Both the position numbers and the translations under genes were made by a program. A stretch of 64,000 nt of DNA from Apteryx mantelli (taxonomy: Eukaryota > Chordata > Aves > Apterygiformes > Apterygidae), in assembly GCF_036417845.1 (NCBI RefSeq), contig NC_090018.1:1-64000 (forward strand), written 5' to 3'. The notes beneath the pieces were generated by a model. That model was given only the letters and a program-made list of their open reading frames with translations. It was not told where the DNA came from and ran no database searches. Positions 1-12,300 of the stretch are shown here, piece after piece (the first letter of the stretch is position 1; each line of letters starts with the position of its first letter).

Positions 1-132
1 TAGATTCGGGGTGCCGGTAGGGGTTTCCCTTTGGAGCAGGGCTTTGGGGGTTGGTGGAAGTCGGGGGGGGGGTGATTTAGGGGGGTGCAGCCCCCCCCCC
101 CTCACGGCTTCCCCCCCCCCCACCGCCCGCAG

Positions 133-395
133 AGCTGGAGGTGGGCAAGGACCAGGAGTTCACGGTGAAGGCGAAGGGCGCCGGGGGCCAGGGCAAGGTG
201 GGCGCCAAGATCGCGGGCCCCTCGCGCAAGCCGGTGCCCTGCAAGGTGGAGCCGGGCCTGAGCGCCGAGAGCAGCCTGGTGCGCTTCATCCCCCGCGAGG
301 AGGGGCCCTACGAGGTGGAGGTCACCTACGACGGCGTCCCCGTGCCCGGCAGCCCCTTCCCCGTCGAGGCCGTGCCCCCCACCGACCCCTCCAAG
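133..395 (+). CDS. FLNA: FLNA exon: Ig repeat 8
   Basis: Acceptor CCCGCAG ends at 132; donor AAG|GTGGGT follows 395. Encodes [20 protein letters not shown] through [13 protein letters not shown] and PTDPSK, the strand pattern of repeat 8. Entered in phase 1 and left in phase 0. Confidence 0.92.
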
Positions 396-3300
396 GTGGG
401 TCTCCGTCCCCCCACCCCGGGGCTCCGCGTCGCCCCGCGGCCCGCTTTCGGGCTCTTGGGGGGGCGGCTCGGGTGATGCCATGGGGCAGGTGCCTGCTTT
501 GGGGGGGTCCTGATGAGATGGGGGGGGGGCCGGGAATGTGTCCCCCACCCCCCTTAACACGTGTCTCTCCCTGCAGTTAGGGACCTGTTTTGGGGAGGGG
601 GCAAGTAAGGGGGGGGCCTCAGGGGCCCCAATGAGGAGGTGGCCCTGGTGATGGGAGTCCCAAGGGTGGGGTTCCCCGGTAAGGGGGTGACCATGGCGGT
701 GGAGGTCCCCAAGGGCTGGGGGTCCCCAATAAGAGGGTGTCTTTGGTGATGGGGGGGTCCCCAGGGACGGGGGGTCCCCAATAAGGGGATGCCCTTGGTG
801 ATGGGGGGGTCCCCAAGGGCTGGGGATCCCTGGTAAGGGGGTGACCCTGATGCTGGGGGGTCCCCAGGGACTGGGGGTCCCTGTTAAGGGGTTGACCCTG
901 GTGATTGGGGTCTCCCCAAAGAAGGGGGGTCCCCGGTAAGCGGGTGTCCTGGTGCTGGGAGGGTCCCTGAGGGCTGGGGCTCCCCAGTAAGGGGGTGTCT
1001 TTGGTGATGGGGGTCCCCAGTAAGAGGGTGTCCCTGGTCCTGGGGGCTCCCTAGGGATTGGGGGTCCCTAATAAGGGGTTGTTCCTAGTGATGGGGGTCC
1101 TCAATAAGGGGGTGTCCCCGGTCATAGGGGTCCCTGAAGGCTAGGGTTCCCAGTAAGGGGGTCCCCCCAATGACAGGGGTTTCCAGTAAGGGGTGTCTCT
1201 GGTGATGGGAGTCCCTGGTAAGGGGGTGCCCCAATGATAGGGCTTCCTCAAGGGTGGGGTCCCCAGTAAGGGGGTGTCCCCGGTCATAGGGGTCCCTGAG
1301 GGCTAGGGCTCCCCAGTAAGGGAGTCTCCTCAATGACAGGGTCCCCAGTAAGGGGTGTCCCTGGTGCTGGGGGGGTCCTTGAGGGCTGGGGCTCCCAGTA
1401 AGGGGTGCCCAGTGATGGGGTCCCCAGTAAGGGGTGTCCCTGATGCTGGGGAGCTCCCCAGGAATTAGGGGTCCCTAATAGGGGGTTGTTCCTAGTGATG
1501 GGGGTCCCTAATAAGGGGGTGTCCTGGTCATAGGGGTCCCTCAGGGCTAGGGCTCCCCAGTAAGGGGGTCCCCCCAATGACAGGGGTCTCCAGTAAGGGG
1601 TGTCTCTGGTGATGGGAGTCCCTGGTAAGGGGGTGCCCCAATGATAGGGCTTCCCCAAGGGTGGGGTCCCCAGTAAGGGGGTGTCCCTGGTCGTAAGGGT
1701 CCCCAGTAAGGGGGTGCCCCGGTGATGGGGCTCCCCAACGAGGGCCCTGGTGGAGCCCGGGGGGCGCCGTGACCCCACACGGCGGCTCCCCCCCCCCCCA
1801 CAGGTGCGCGCCTACGGGCCGGGGCTGCAGGGGGGCCTGGCGGGGGTGCCGGCCCCCTTCACCATCGACACCAAGGGTGCCGGCACGGGGGGCCTGGGGC
1901 TGACGGTGGAGGGCCCGTGCGAGGCGAAGATCGAGTGCCTGGACAACGGCGACGGCACCTGCTCCGTCTCCTACCTGCCCACCGAGCCGGGCGACTACAA
2001 CATCAACATCCTCTTCGCCGGCGCCCACGTGCCGGGCTCGCCCTTCCGGGCGCCCGTGCGCGCCCCCTTCGACGCCTCTAAGGTGACGTGCTCGGGGCCC
2101 GGCCTGGAGGGCGCCACGGCGGGCCAGCCCGGCCACTTCCGCGTGGACTGCAGCCGCGCCGGCACCGCCGAGCTCACCATCGGCATCGCCTCGGAGGCGG
2201 GGGCCCGCGCCGAGGTGCGGGTGGAGGACAACGGCGACAGGCACCTACACCATCGCCTACACGCCGCTGAGCCCCGGCGTCTACACCATCACCGTGGAGT
2301 ACGGCGGCCAGCCCGTGCCCCACTTCCCCAGCAAGGTCCGCGTGGAGCCCGCCGTCGACACGGCCGGCGTGAAGGTCTACGGGCCCGGCGTGGAGGGCAA
2401 GGGTGCGTCGGGGGCTGGCAGCGGTGACGGGGGGGCCGCGGCGGCCTGGGGGGCCGGGCCTGACCCCCTGCCCGCTCTGCGCCCCCCCCCCCCCCCCGCA
2501 GGCGTCTTCAGGGAGGCGGTGACGGAGTTTGATGTGGACGCCCGGGCGCTGGCCAAGAGCGGCGGCCCCCACGTGAAGACGCGCGTGTCGAACCCCTCGG
2601 GGAACGTCACCGAGACCTTCGTGGAGGACCGCGGCGACGGCACCTACCACGTGGAGTACACGCCCTACGAGGAGGGTGAGACGCTGCCGCCTCCTTCTCT
2701 TCCTCCTTCTCCTCCTCCTCCTTCTCCTCCTCTTTCTCCGGCGCCTGTCCGGCCAGTTTGGGGGGGGACACCTCAGCGTGACGCCCCCCCCCATCACCCC
2801 CCCCACCCCAGGCATGCACACGGTGGAGGTGAGCTACGCCGGCAGCCCCGTGCCCCACAGCCCCTTCCGGGTGCCCGTCACCGAGGGCTGCGACCCGGCC
2901 CGCGTCCGCGTCCACGGCCCCGGCATCCAGAGCGGCACCACCAACAAGCCCAACAAGTTCACCGTGGAGACCCGGTGAGCATTCCCCCCTCCCCCCAAAA
3001 AAATTCCTCCCTAGGGCACCCCCAAATACCTCTCCGGGTCCCCTAGCAGGCACCCAAACACCCCCCCCCGCCTTAAATCCTTCTTCCTGTATGGGAAAAC
3101 ACATCCTGAGCGCTCCTCCCGGTGTCCCTGTGCCCCCTGTGCCCAAACCTTTCCCCCTGTGCCTGACACCCCCTCGCTCCCCCCAAACCTGCCCTCGCTC
3201 CCCCCAAACCTGCCCTCGCTCCCCCCAAACGCTCCTTCACAGCTTGATCCTTCCCCTGCTGCCCCTCAAATCATCGCTGAACCCCAAATCCTCCTTTCCC

Positions 3301-6300
3301 CCCCCCAAATATCCCTTTGCCCCCCAGTTTTTTTCCTTCTAGCACCTCCAAAACCTCAATCCCCCCCCAGCACCGTTGAATCTCCCCCCCCACCAGCGCC
3401 CTGCTGCCCTCAGGGGCCGGGCGGGTTTGGGGGTGCCCGGCCTGACCCCCCCCCCCCTTTCCCCAGGGGCGCCGGCACCGGGGCCTGGGCCTGGCCGTGG
3501 AGGGACCCTCGGAGGCCAAGATGTCCTGCACGGACAACAAGGACGGGAGCTGCTCCGTGGAGTACGTGCCCTACGAGCCGGGCACCTACAGCCTCAACGT
3601 CACCTACGGCGGGCACCAGGTCCCCGGTGAGCGCCCGGGCGCGTCGGGGGGGGGGGGGCTCCTGGCGGGGGGGGGGGAGTTTGGGGCTCACGTTTGCCCC
3701 CTCCTGCCCCCAGGGAGCCCCTTCAAGGTGCCGGTGACGGACGTGGTGGACTCGTCCAAGGTGAAGTGCGCGGGGCCGGGGCTGACGCCGGGCGCCGTGC
3801 GGGCCAACGTGCCGCAGACCTTCACCGTCGACACCAGCAAGGCCGGCGTCGCCCCCTGGACGTTAAGGTCCAGGGCCCCAAAGGTGGGCGCCCCCCCCCC
3901 CCTCGCCGCGGAGAGCCGCCGTTTGGGGCGACCCCTGGGTGCCTGGGGGGGGTCTCGGGGGGTGCTGTGGGTCTTGGAGCGCCCCATGGGGTGCTATAGG
4001 GCCTTAAGGGGCACCGTGAGGGCTCAGGGGTGCTCTGTGGGATAATATAGGGGGTTTTGGGGTGCTCTGTGGGGTGCCATAGGGTCTCAAGGGGCTCTTG
4101 TGGGGTGCCATGAGGTCTCAGGGTGCCGTGTGGGATAATATAGGGGGTCTTGGGTGCTCCGTGGGGTGCTATAGGGTCTCAAGGGGCTCTTGTGGGGCGC
4201 TGTGAGGTCTCAGGGTGCTGTGTGGGATAATATAGGGGGTCTTGGGGTGCTCCGTGGGATGCTATAGGGTCTTAAGAGGCTCTTGTGGGCGCTGTGAGGT
4301 CTCAGGGTGCTGTGTGGGATAATATAGGGGGTCTTGGGGTGCTCTGTGGGGTCCTGCAGGCTCTTGGGGTGCCCATGGGGTGCTATAGGGGCAACCTGTG
4401 GGATGCTATAGGGTCTCAAGGTGCCTTGTAGGGTGTTATGGTGGGTTTCAAGGCATTCTGTGGGATGCTATAGGGTGTCTTGGGGCACCCCATAAGGTGC
4501 TATAGAGTGTCTCGGGGCAGCCTATGGGTTGCTATAGGGTCTCAGGGCACCCTATGGGGTGCTCTAGGGGGTCTCGGGCACCCCATGGGATGCTATAGGG
4601 TCTCAAGGTGCCTTGTAGGGTGTTATAGTGGGTTTCAAGGCATTCTGTGGGATGCTATAGGGTGTCTTGGGGCACCCTATAAGGTGCTATAGAGTGTCTT
4701 GGGGTAGCCTATGGGATGCTATAGGGTCTCAGGGCACCCTATGGGGTGCTCTAGGGGGTCTCGGGGCACCCCATGGGTGCTATAGGGTCTCAAGGTGCCT
4801 TGTAGGGTGTTATAGTGGGTTTCAAGGCGTTCTGTGGATGCTATAGGGTGTCTTGGGGCAACCTATGGGATGCTATAGGGTCTCAGGGTGCCCTATGGGG
4901 TGCTCTAGAGAGTCTTGGGGCAACCTGCGGGATTCTATAGGGTCTCAAGGTGCCCTGTGGGATACTATAGGGGTTTCAGGGTATTCTGTGGATGTTATGG
5001 CGTGTCTTGGGGCAACCTATGGGATGCTATAGGGTCTCAGGGTGCCCTGTGGGGTGCTCTGGAGAGTCTTGCGGCAACCTGTGGGATGCTGTAGGGTCTC
5101 AGGGCACCCTATGGGGATACTATAGGGGGTTTCAGGGCATTCTGTGGGATGTTATAGGGCGTCTTGGGGCAACCTATGGGAGGCTATAGGGTGTCAGGGC
5201 GCCCTGTTGGGTGCTCTAGGGGTCTCGGGCAACCCGTGGGATGCTGTAGGGTCACGGGGCACCCCGTGGGAGTCTATAGGGTCTTGGGGCGCCCTGGGGG
5301 GTGCTCTGGGGGGTCTCAGGGTGCCCCGTGGGATACTATAGGATCTCGAGGCACCCTGTGGGGTGCTCTAGGGGGTCACAGGGCACCCCGTGGGAGTCTA
5401 TAGGGTCACAGGGCACCCCATGGGAGTCTATAGGATCTCGGGGCACCCTGTGGGTGCTCTAGGGGGTCTTGGGGTGCCCCGTGGGATACTATAGGGTCAC
5501 AGGGTGCTCTGGGGGTGTGTGGGGTGCCTGCGGGGGCGCCCCTGAGCCCCCCCCCGCCCCCCCCCCCCAGGCGTGGTGGAGCCCGTGGAGGTGGCGGACG
5601 CCGGGGACGGGACACAGCGCGTCAGCTACGTGCCCTCCCGCGAGGGGCCCTACAGCATCTCCGTGCGCTACGGGGACGAGGAGGTGCCCCGCAGGTGAGC
5701 GGGGCGGCGGGGACCGAGGGGTGCGTGTGTGTGCGTGCGCACGCGTGTCGTTTTGGGGGGGCCCGGCTGACCCCCCCCCCACCACCACCCCGTTTCGGCG
5801 CAGCCCGTTCAAGGTGAAGGCGCTGCCCACCCACGACGCCAGCAAGGTGAAGGCGAGCGGCCCCGGGCTCAACACCACCGGCGTCCCCGCCAGCCTCCCC
5901 GTGGAGTTCACCATCGACGCCAAGGACGCCGGCGAGGGGCTGCTGGCCGTGCAGATCACGGTGGGGACGGCGGGGGGAAAGGACGGGAAGGAGGACGGGG
6001 AGAGGGGGAAGGAGTTGGGGACAGGGCCGTGAGCAGGGGGAAGGAGTAGGGACAGGGATGTGAGCAGGGGACAGGGCCAGGAGGAAGGAGTCGGGGATAG
6101 GGACCGGGTGACAGGGACAAGGATGGGATGGCAGGGACAGGGATGTGAGCAGGGGGACAGGGACAGGATGATGGGATAGGGACATGAGCAAGGGGACAGG
6201 GACAGGGGAAGGGGTTGGGGACAGGGATGGGGTGGCAGGGGTCAGGGACAGGGGAAGGAAGGAGTTGGGGACAGGGATGTGAGTAGGGGGACGGGTGGGG

Positions 6301-9300
6301 GAAGGGGTTGGGGACAGGGACAGGGTGGCAGGGGACAGGGATGGGGGGAAGGAGGACAGGGAGAGGGGGAAGGAGTTGGGGACAGGGACAGGGGAAGGGA
6401 TTGGGGACAGGGATGTGAGCAGGGGACAGGGCCAGGAGGAAGGAGTTGGGGACAGGGATGTGAGTAGGGGGACAGGGACATGAGCAGGGGCACAGGGATG
6501 GGGGAAGGGGTTGGGGACAGGGAAGGGTGGCAGGGGGACGGGGAAGGGGTTGGGGACGGATGAGATGATTGGGGACAGGGGGAAGGGGTTGGGACAGGAG
6601 GGAAGGGGTTGGGGATAGGGATGTGAGTAGGGGGATTAGGAACAGGGGAAAGGAGCTGGGAACAGGGTCAGGACAGCAGAGGACGGGGGAAGGGGCTGGG
6701 GACAGGGAGGGGAGGGAGTTGGGGATAGGGATGGAATGGCAGGGAACAGGGACTGGGAGAAGGGGTTGGGGACAGGGATGTGAGTGAGGGGACAGGGACA
6801 GGAGGGAAGGGGTTGGGGACAGGGACAGGATGGCAGGGGGACAGGACAGGAGGAAGGGTTTGGAACAGGGACAGGGATAGGGGAACAGGGACAGGGAAAA
6901 GGGATAGGGAACAGGACAGGAGGGAGTTGGGGACAGGAGGAAGGGGACAAGGACAGGATGACGGGGGACAGGGCCAGGAGGAAGGGATTGGGGACAGGGT
7001 GATAGGGGACAGGGGAAGGGGTTGGGGCTGGGGACAGGAGGGAGTTGGGGACAGGAAGAACAGGACAAGGACAGGATGACAGGGGCCAGGGCCAGGAGGA
7101 AGGGGTTGGGGACAGGGATGCGAGCAGGAGGGAAGGGGTTGGGGCCGAGGACGCGAGCAGAGGTGGCCAGGGCCACCGACGTGTCCCCCCCCGCGCCGCC
7201 GCAGGACCCCGAGGGCAAGCCCAAGAAGGCGACGATCCGCGACAACCAGGACGGCACCTACACGGTGTCCTACGTGCCCGACATGACGGGCCGCTACACC
7301 ATCCTCATCAAGTACGGCGGCGACGAGATCCCCTACTCGCCCTACCGCATCCGCGCCGTGCCCGCCGGCGACGCCAGCAAGTGCACCGTCACCGGTGAGC
7401 GGCGCCCCGCGGCGGGGGGCGGGCGGGGGGGGGACACACCCACGCACCCACCCACCGCCCACCCGCCCACCCGCTTGCAGCCCAGTCACCGCCGGGTGAG
7501 GGGGCCCGAACCGGGGCCGGGGGCTGGGGACGACGGGGACGAGGAAGGGGACGGCGGCGCCCGCCGCCTGTGTCTCACTGGATTTCTTGCTTCTCTGCCC
7601 ACCCCACGCCCCCCCCCCCACCACCCCTCTCTCACCCCCCTTCACCCTCTTTTGCCCCCCCCACCCCACCCCGCCCCACGCTCTAGTCTCCATCGGAGGT
7701 CACGGCTTAGGTAAGCTCACGGCATGGCTCGCTTGGCGTCGGGGTGCATGCCTGACCCCCCCCTCCCCTCCCCGCACCCCGAAACCACCCTGCGGGCCGA
7801 CGGGGGGGGGGGGGACACCTTCCCTGCGGTGACGCTACCGGCGGGGGGGGACGACAGCACCGGGAGCGGGGACCCCCCCCCGTCCGGGTCTAATTAGGGG
7901 GTGTCGCTCAGGCCTGTTTTAGCACCAGAGACACCCCACGGTCTCCTCTAAACAACCCCCCCCCTTTAATTTAATTAGATAATAATTAAGTGGTTAATTG
8001 GGGGGGGGTCCAGGCTCAGGGCAGGGGGGTCTCCCCCGCGTTTCGAGGTGGGGCAGCGGGGAGCCCCTCCCCGGTAAGGTCACTGCTGGGCACGCGTCTG
8101 GGGGGGGGTGCGGGGGGGGTGTTTCTGCATGTCCTCGGCGCCTCCTGACTTACTCTCCTCCCCGTGGCATGGCATGAGTTTCCCCGTGCTCAGCCCGCCG
8201 GGGAGGGGCGGGTTGTTCTTACGGCATCTAGGTGGGGGGGGGTCGTTCGGACCCCCCAGCCGCAGCCGCGCTACCCAGGGGTGGCGACGGAGGCCAGCAG
8301 CGAATTCGGGGGGGGGGGGATGCACGAGCTCCCCCGTGGGGCCTCCGGAAGCCCCGGTGGGTTTGGGGGGGGAGGTGGGGGAGCGGCGGCGCGGCGTAGT
8401 CACCCCCCCGCCCTCCCCCGGGGCAGGGGCAGGCATCGGCCCCACCATCCAGATCGGCGAGGAGACGGTGATCACGGTGGACGCCAAGGCGGCGGGCAAG
8501 GGCAAGGTGACGTGCACCGTGTGCACGCCCGACGGCTCCGAGGCCGACGTGGACGTGGTGGAGAACGCCGACGGCACCTTCGACATCTTCTACACCGCCC
8601 CCCAGCCCGGGAAGTACGTCATCTGCGTGCGCTTCGGGGGCGAGCACATCCCCAACAGCCCCTTCCAGGTCATGGTGAGCGCACGGGGGGGTCGGATTTG
8701 GGAGGGGGGGGGTGAGGGGGTCGCGCCAGGCTCCCCGCTAACGAGCTCGTTCGCGCAGGCCACCGACCGCCCGCTGCTGGGCGTCAACGGGCTGGACATG
8801 GCCGGGCTGCGCCCCTTCGACCTCGTCATCCCCTTCACCATCAAGAAGGGCGAGATCACGGGTGAGATGCGGGGCGGGGGGGGGACACCAGGCGCCCCGA
8901 AATGTCCCAGCTCCTCCCCGGGGGGACCCGAGCAGCCAAAGTCCTCCTGGGGGTCCCCAAAATCCTCCTGGGGGTTCCCAACGTCCTTCTAGACCGGGGT
9001 GTCCAAAGACTGAGCTCCCCCAGGGAGTCCCCGAGGGGTTTAGGGATCTGTATTGGGGTCCCTAGCCCCCCCCAAGTCCCTTTGGGGGGTCCCTAGGCCA
9101 GCCAGGGTCCTCTTTGGGGGTTCTCAGAGCCTTCCTGGGGGGAGCCCCAAGTTATAGGGGGTCCCTAGAGCCCCTCCCAGGTCTTCCTCGGGGGTCCCCA
9201 GAGCCTCTTGGGGTCCTCCTAGGGGGTCCTCAGGTCCTCCTGTGGGTCCCCAGAATAGCTGGGTCCTCCCAGGGGATCCCCAAGGCAGCCGAGGTCCTCC

Positions 9301-12300
9301 TAGGGGGTCCCCAGAGCCTCTTTGGGTCCTCCTGGAGGGTCTTCAGGTCCTCCTGTGGGTCGCTAGAATAGCCAGGTCCTCCTAGGGGGTCCCCAAGGCA
9401 GCCGAGGTCCTCCCAGGGGGTCCCCAGAGCCCCCCAGGTCCTCCCAGAGCCCCCCAGGTCCTCCCTGGGGGTCCCCAAGGCAGCCGATGTCCTCCCAGGG
9501 GTCCCCAGAGCCTCTTGGGGTCCTCCTAGGGGGTCCTCAGGTCCTCCCAAGGGGTCCCCAGAGCCCCCCAGGTCCTCCCAGGGGGTCCCCAATACAGCCA
9601 AGGTCCCTCCCAGGGGGTCCCCAGAGCCCCCCAGGTCCTCCCAGAGCCCCCCAGGTCCTCCCTGGGGGTCCCTAATACAGCCAAGGTCCTTCCAGGGGGT
9701 CCCCAGAGCTCCCCAGGTCCTCCCTGGGGGTCCCCAATACAGCCAAGGTCCTTCCAGGGGGTCCCCAGAGCCCCCCAGGTCCTCCCTCGGGATCCCCAAT
9801 ACAGCCAAGGTCCTTCCAGGGGGTCCCCAGAGCTCCCCAGGTCCTCCCTGGGGGTCCTCAGGTCCTCCTGGGGGTCCCCAAAGTAGCTGGGTCCTCCCAG
9901 GGGGTCCCCAAGGCAGCCCAGGTCCTCCTAGGGGAGTCCCCAGAGCCCCTTAAGTCCTCCCCGGGGGTCTTCAGGTCCTCCCAGGGGTCCCCAAAATAGC
10001 CAGGGGGTCCCTAGAGCCCCCCCAAGTCCTCCCGGGGGGTCCCTATGGGGTGCTGGCTCCCCAGGCCATGGGGGGGGGGGCGGTGTTCTCCCCCCCGCCC
10101 CGGCCCCAGCTCCCCTCTTCCCCCCCAGGCGAGGTGCGGATGCCCTCGGGGAAGGTGGCGAAGCCGGACATCACGGACAACAAGGACGGGACGGTGACGG
10201 TGCGCTTCGCCCCCACCGAGGCCGGCCTGCACGAGATGGACATCCGCTACGAGAACATGCACATCCCAGGTGAGGTGGGGGGGGGTCGCCGTGGTTCCCC
10301 CCGCCCCGGGCTCGGAGGGGGGGTGTCCTCGTGACACCCTGCACCCCCCCCGTGACACCCTTTCCCCCCCCAACCCCAGGCAGCCCGCTGCAGTTCTACG
10401 TGGACTACGTGAACAGCGGCCACGTCACGGCCTACGGCCCCGGCCTCATCCACGGCACCGTCAACAAGCCCGCCACCTTCACCGTCAACACCAAGGACGC
10501 CGGCGAGGGTGAGCGCAGCGGCGCGGCGGCCTCTCCCGGACGCCCGGGTCCTCCCCGGTGCCCGCGGGGACCCCCTTGACCCCCACCCCTCTCCCCGCTT
10601 CCAGGTGGGCTCTCGCTGGCCGTGGAGGGACCCTCCAAGGCGGAGATCAGCTGCACCGACAACCAGGACGGATCGTGCAGCGTCTCCTACCTGCCCGTGC
10701 TGCCCGGCGACTACAGCATCGTGGTCAAGTACAACGACAAGCACATCCCGGGCAGCCCCTTCACCGCCCGCATCACCGGTACGGGGGGCTGGGGGGGGCC
10801 CCTGCGTCACCGCTACGGGGGGTCAGAGGGGGTCTGGGGGGCCCCTTCGCCATCTGTGTCACCAAAATGGGGAGGTTTGGGGGGTCATAGGGGTCCTGGG
10901 GGGCCCCTTCACCATCTGTATCACCAAAATGGGGAGGTTTGGGGGGTCATAGGGGTCCTGGGGGGCCCCTTTACCACCTGTATCACTAATACAGGGAGGT
11001 TTGGGGTGTCAGAGGGGTCTTGGGGAGCCCCTTCACCGCCCACATCACTGGTACGGGGGGCTGGGGGGGCCCTGCGTCGCCACTACGGGAGGGCTCTGGG
11101 TGTCAGAGGGGGTCTGGGAGGCCCCTTTACTGCTTCTGTCACCAATATGGGGAGATTTGGGGTGTCAGAGGGGGTCTGGGGGGCCCCTTCACCACCTGTA
11201 TCACTAATACAGGGGGGTTTGGGGTGTCAGAGGGGTCTTGGGGGGCCCCTTCACCACCTGTATCGCTAATACAGGGGGTTTGGGGTGTCAGAGGGGTCCT
11301 GGGGGGCCCCTTCACTGCCTATATCGGTGGTACAGGAGGTTTTGGGGTGTCTTGGGGGGCTGCTGTATTGCCTGCCTCACTGATAGGGGGTCCTGGGGGG
11401 GGGGCTCTGGGGCTCCTGGGGGTGCCCAAAGGTGCTCCGGGGGGCCCCAGGGACCACCTGAGGGTCCCCAGGTCGGTCCAGGGGGTGCCCCCCTCCCCCC
11501 GAAACCCCGCTAACCCGCCCCGCCCCCCCCGCAGGCGACGACAGCCTGCGCCTGTCGCACCTCAAGGTGGGCACCTCGGCCGACATCCCGCTGGACATCG
11601 GCGAGACGGACCTGAGCCAGCTCACGGCCACCGTCACCTCGCCCTCGGGCCGCGAGGAGCCCTGCCAGCTCAAGCGCCTGCGCAACGGCCACGTCGGTGA
11701 GCCGCAGGGGGACGCGGGGTGGGGGACGCAACGCGCATTGGGGGACGCCGCTGACCCGTCCCCGTCCCCCTCCGTGCGCAGGCATCTCCTTCGTGCCGCA
11801 GGAGGTGGGCGAGCACCTGGTGCACATCTCGCGCGGCGGGAAGCCGCTGGCCCGCAGCCCCGTGGCCGTCACCATCAGCCAGGCCGAGCTGGGCGACGCC
11901 AGCCGGGTGCGCGTGGCCGGGCCCGGCCTGCGCGAGGGCCGCACCTTCGAGCCGGCTCACTTCACCATCGACACCCGCGACGCCGGTACGCCCGGACGCC
12001 TGGGTCCCTGGCGGGGGGAGCCGGGACGTTTGGGGTGGAGCGGGAACCCCTGAACATCACACAGGGTGGATCGAGGCTCCCCGGGGGGTGGAGCGGGGGG
12101 GGTTCCCCCAGACACCTGGATCCCTGGGGGTGGAGTGGGGGCTCCCCCAGACGCCTGGGTCCCTGGGGGTGCAGCGGGGGGGGCCCCCCCGGACGCCTGG
12201 GCCCCCCCCGGACACCTGGGTCCCGTTGGCAGGCTACGGGGGGCTCAGCCTGTCCATCGAGGGCCCCAGCAAGGTGGACATCACCACGGAGGAGCTGGAG

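Noticed and set aside
2239-3856. FLNA as a decayed pseudogene
   Set aside because: All splice sites and exon phases are intact and conservation is high on both sides of each indel; mostly homopolymer errors are the simpler explanation.
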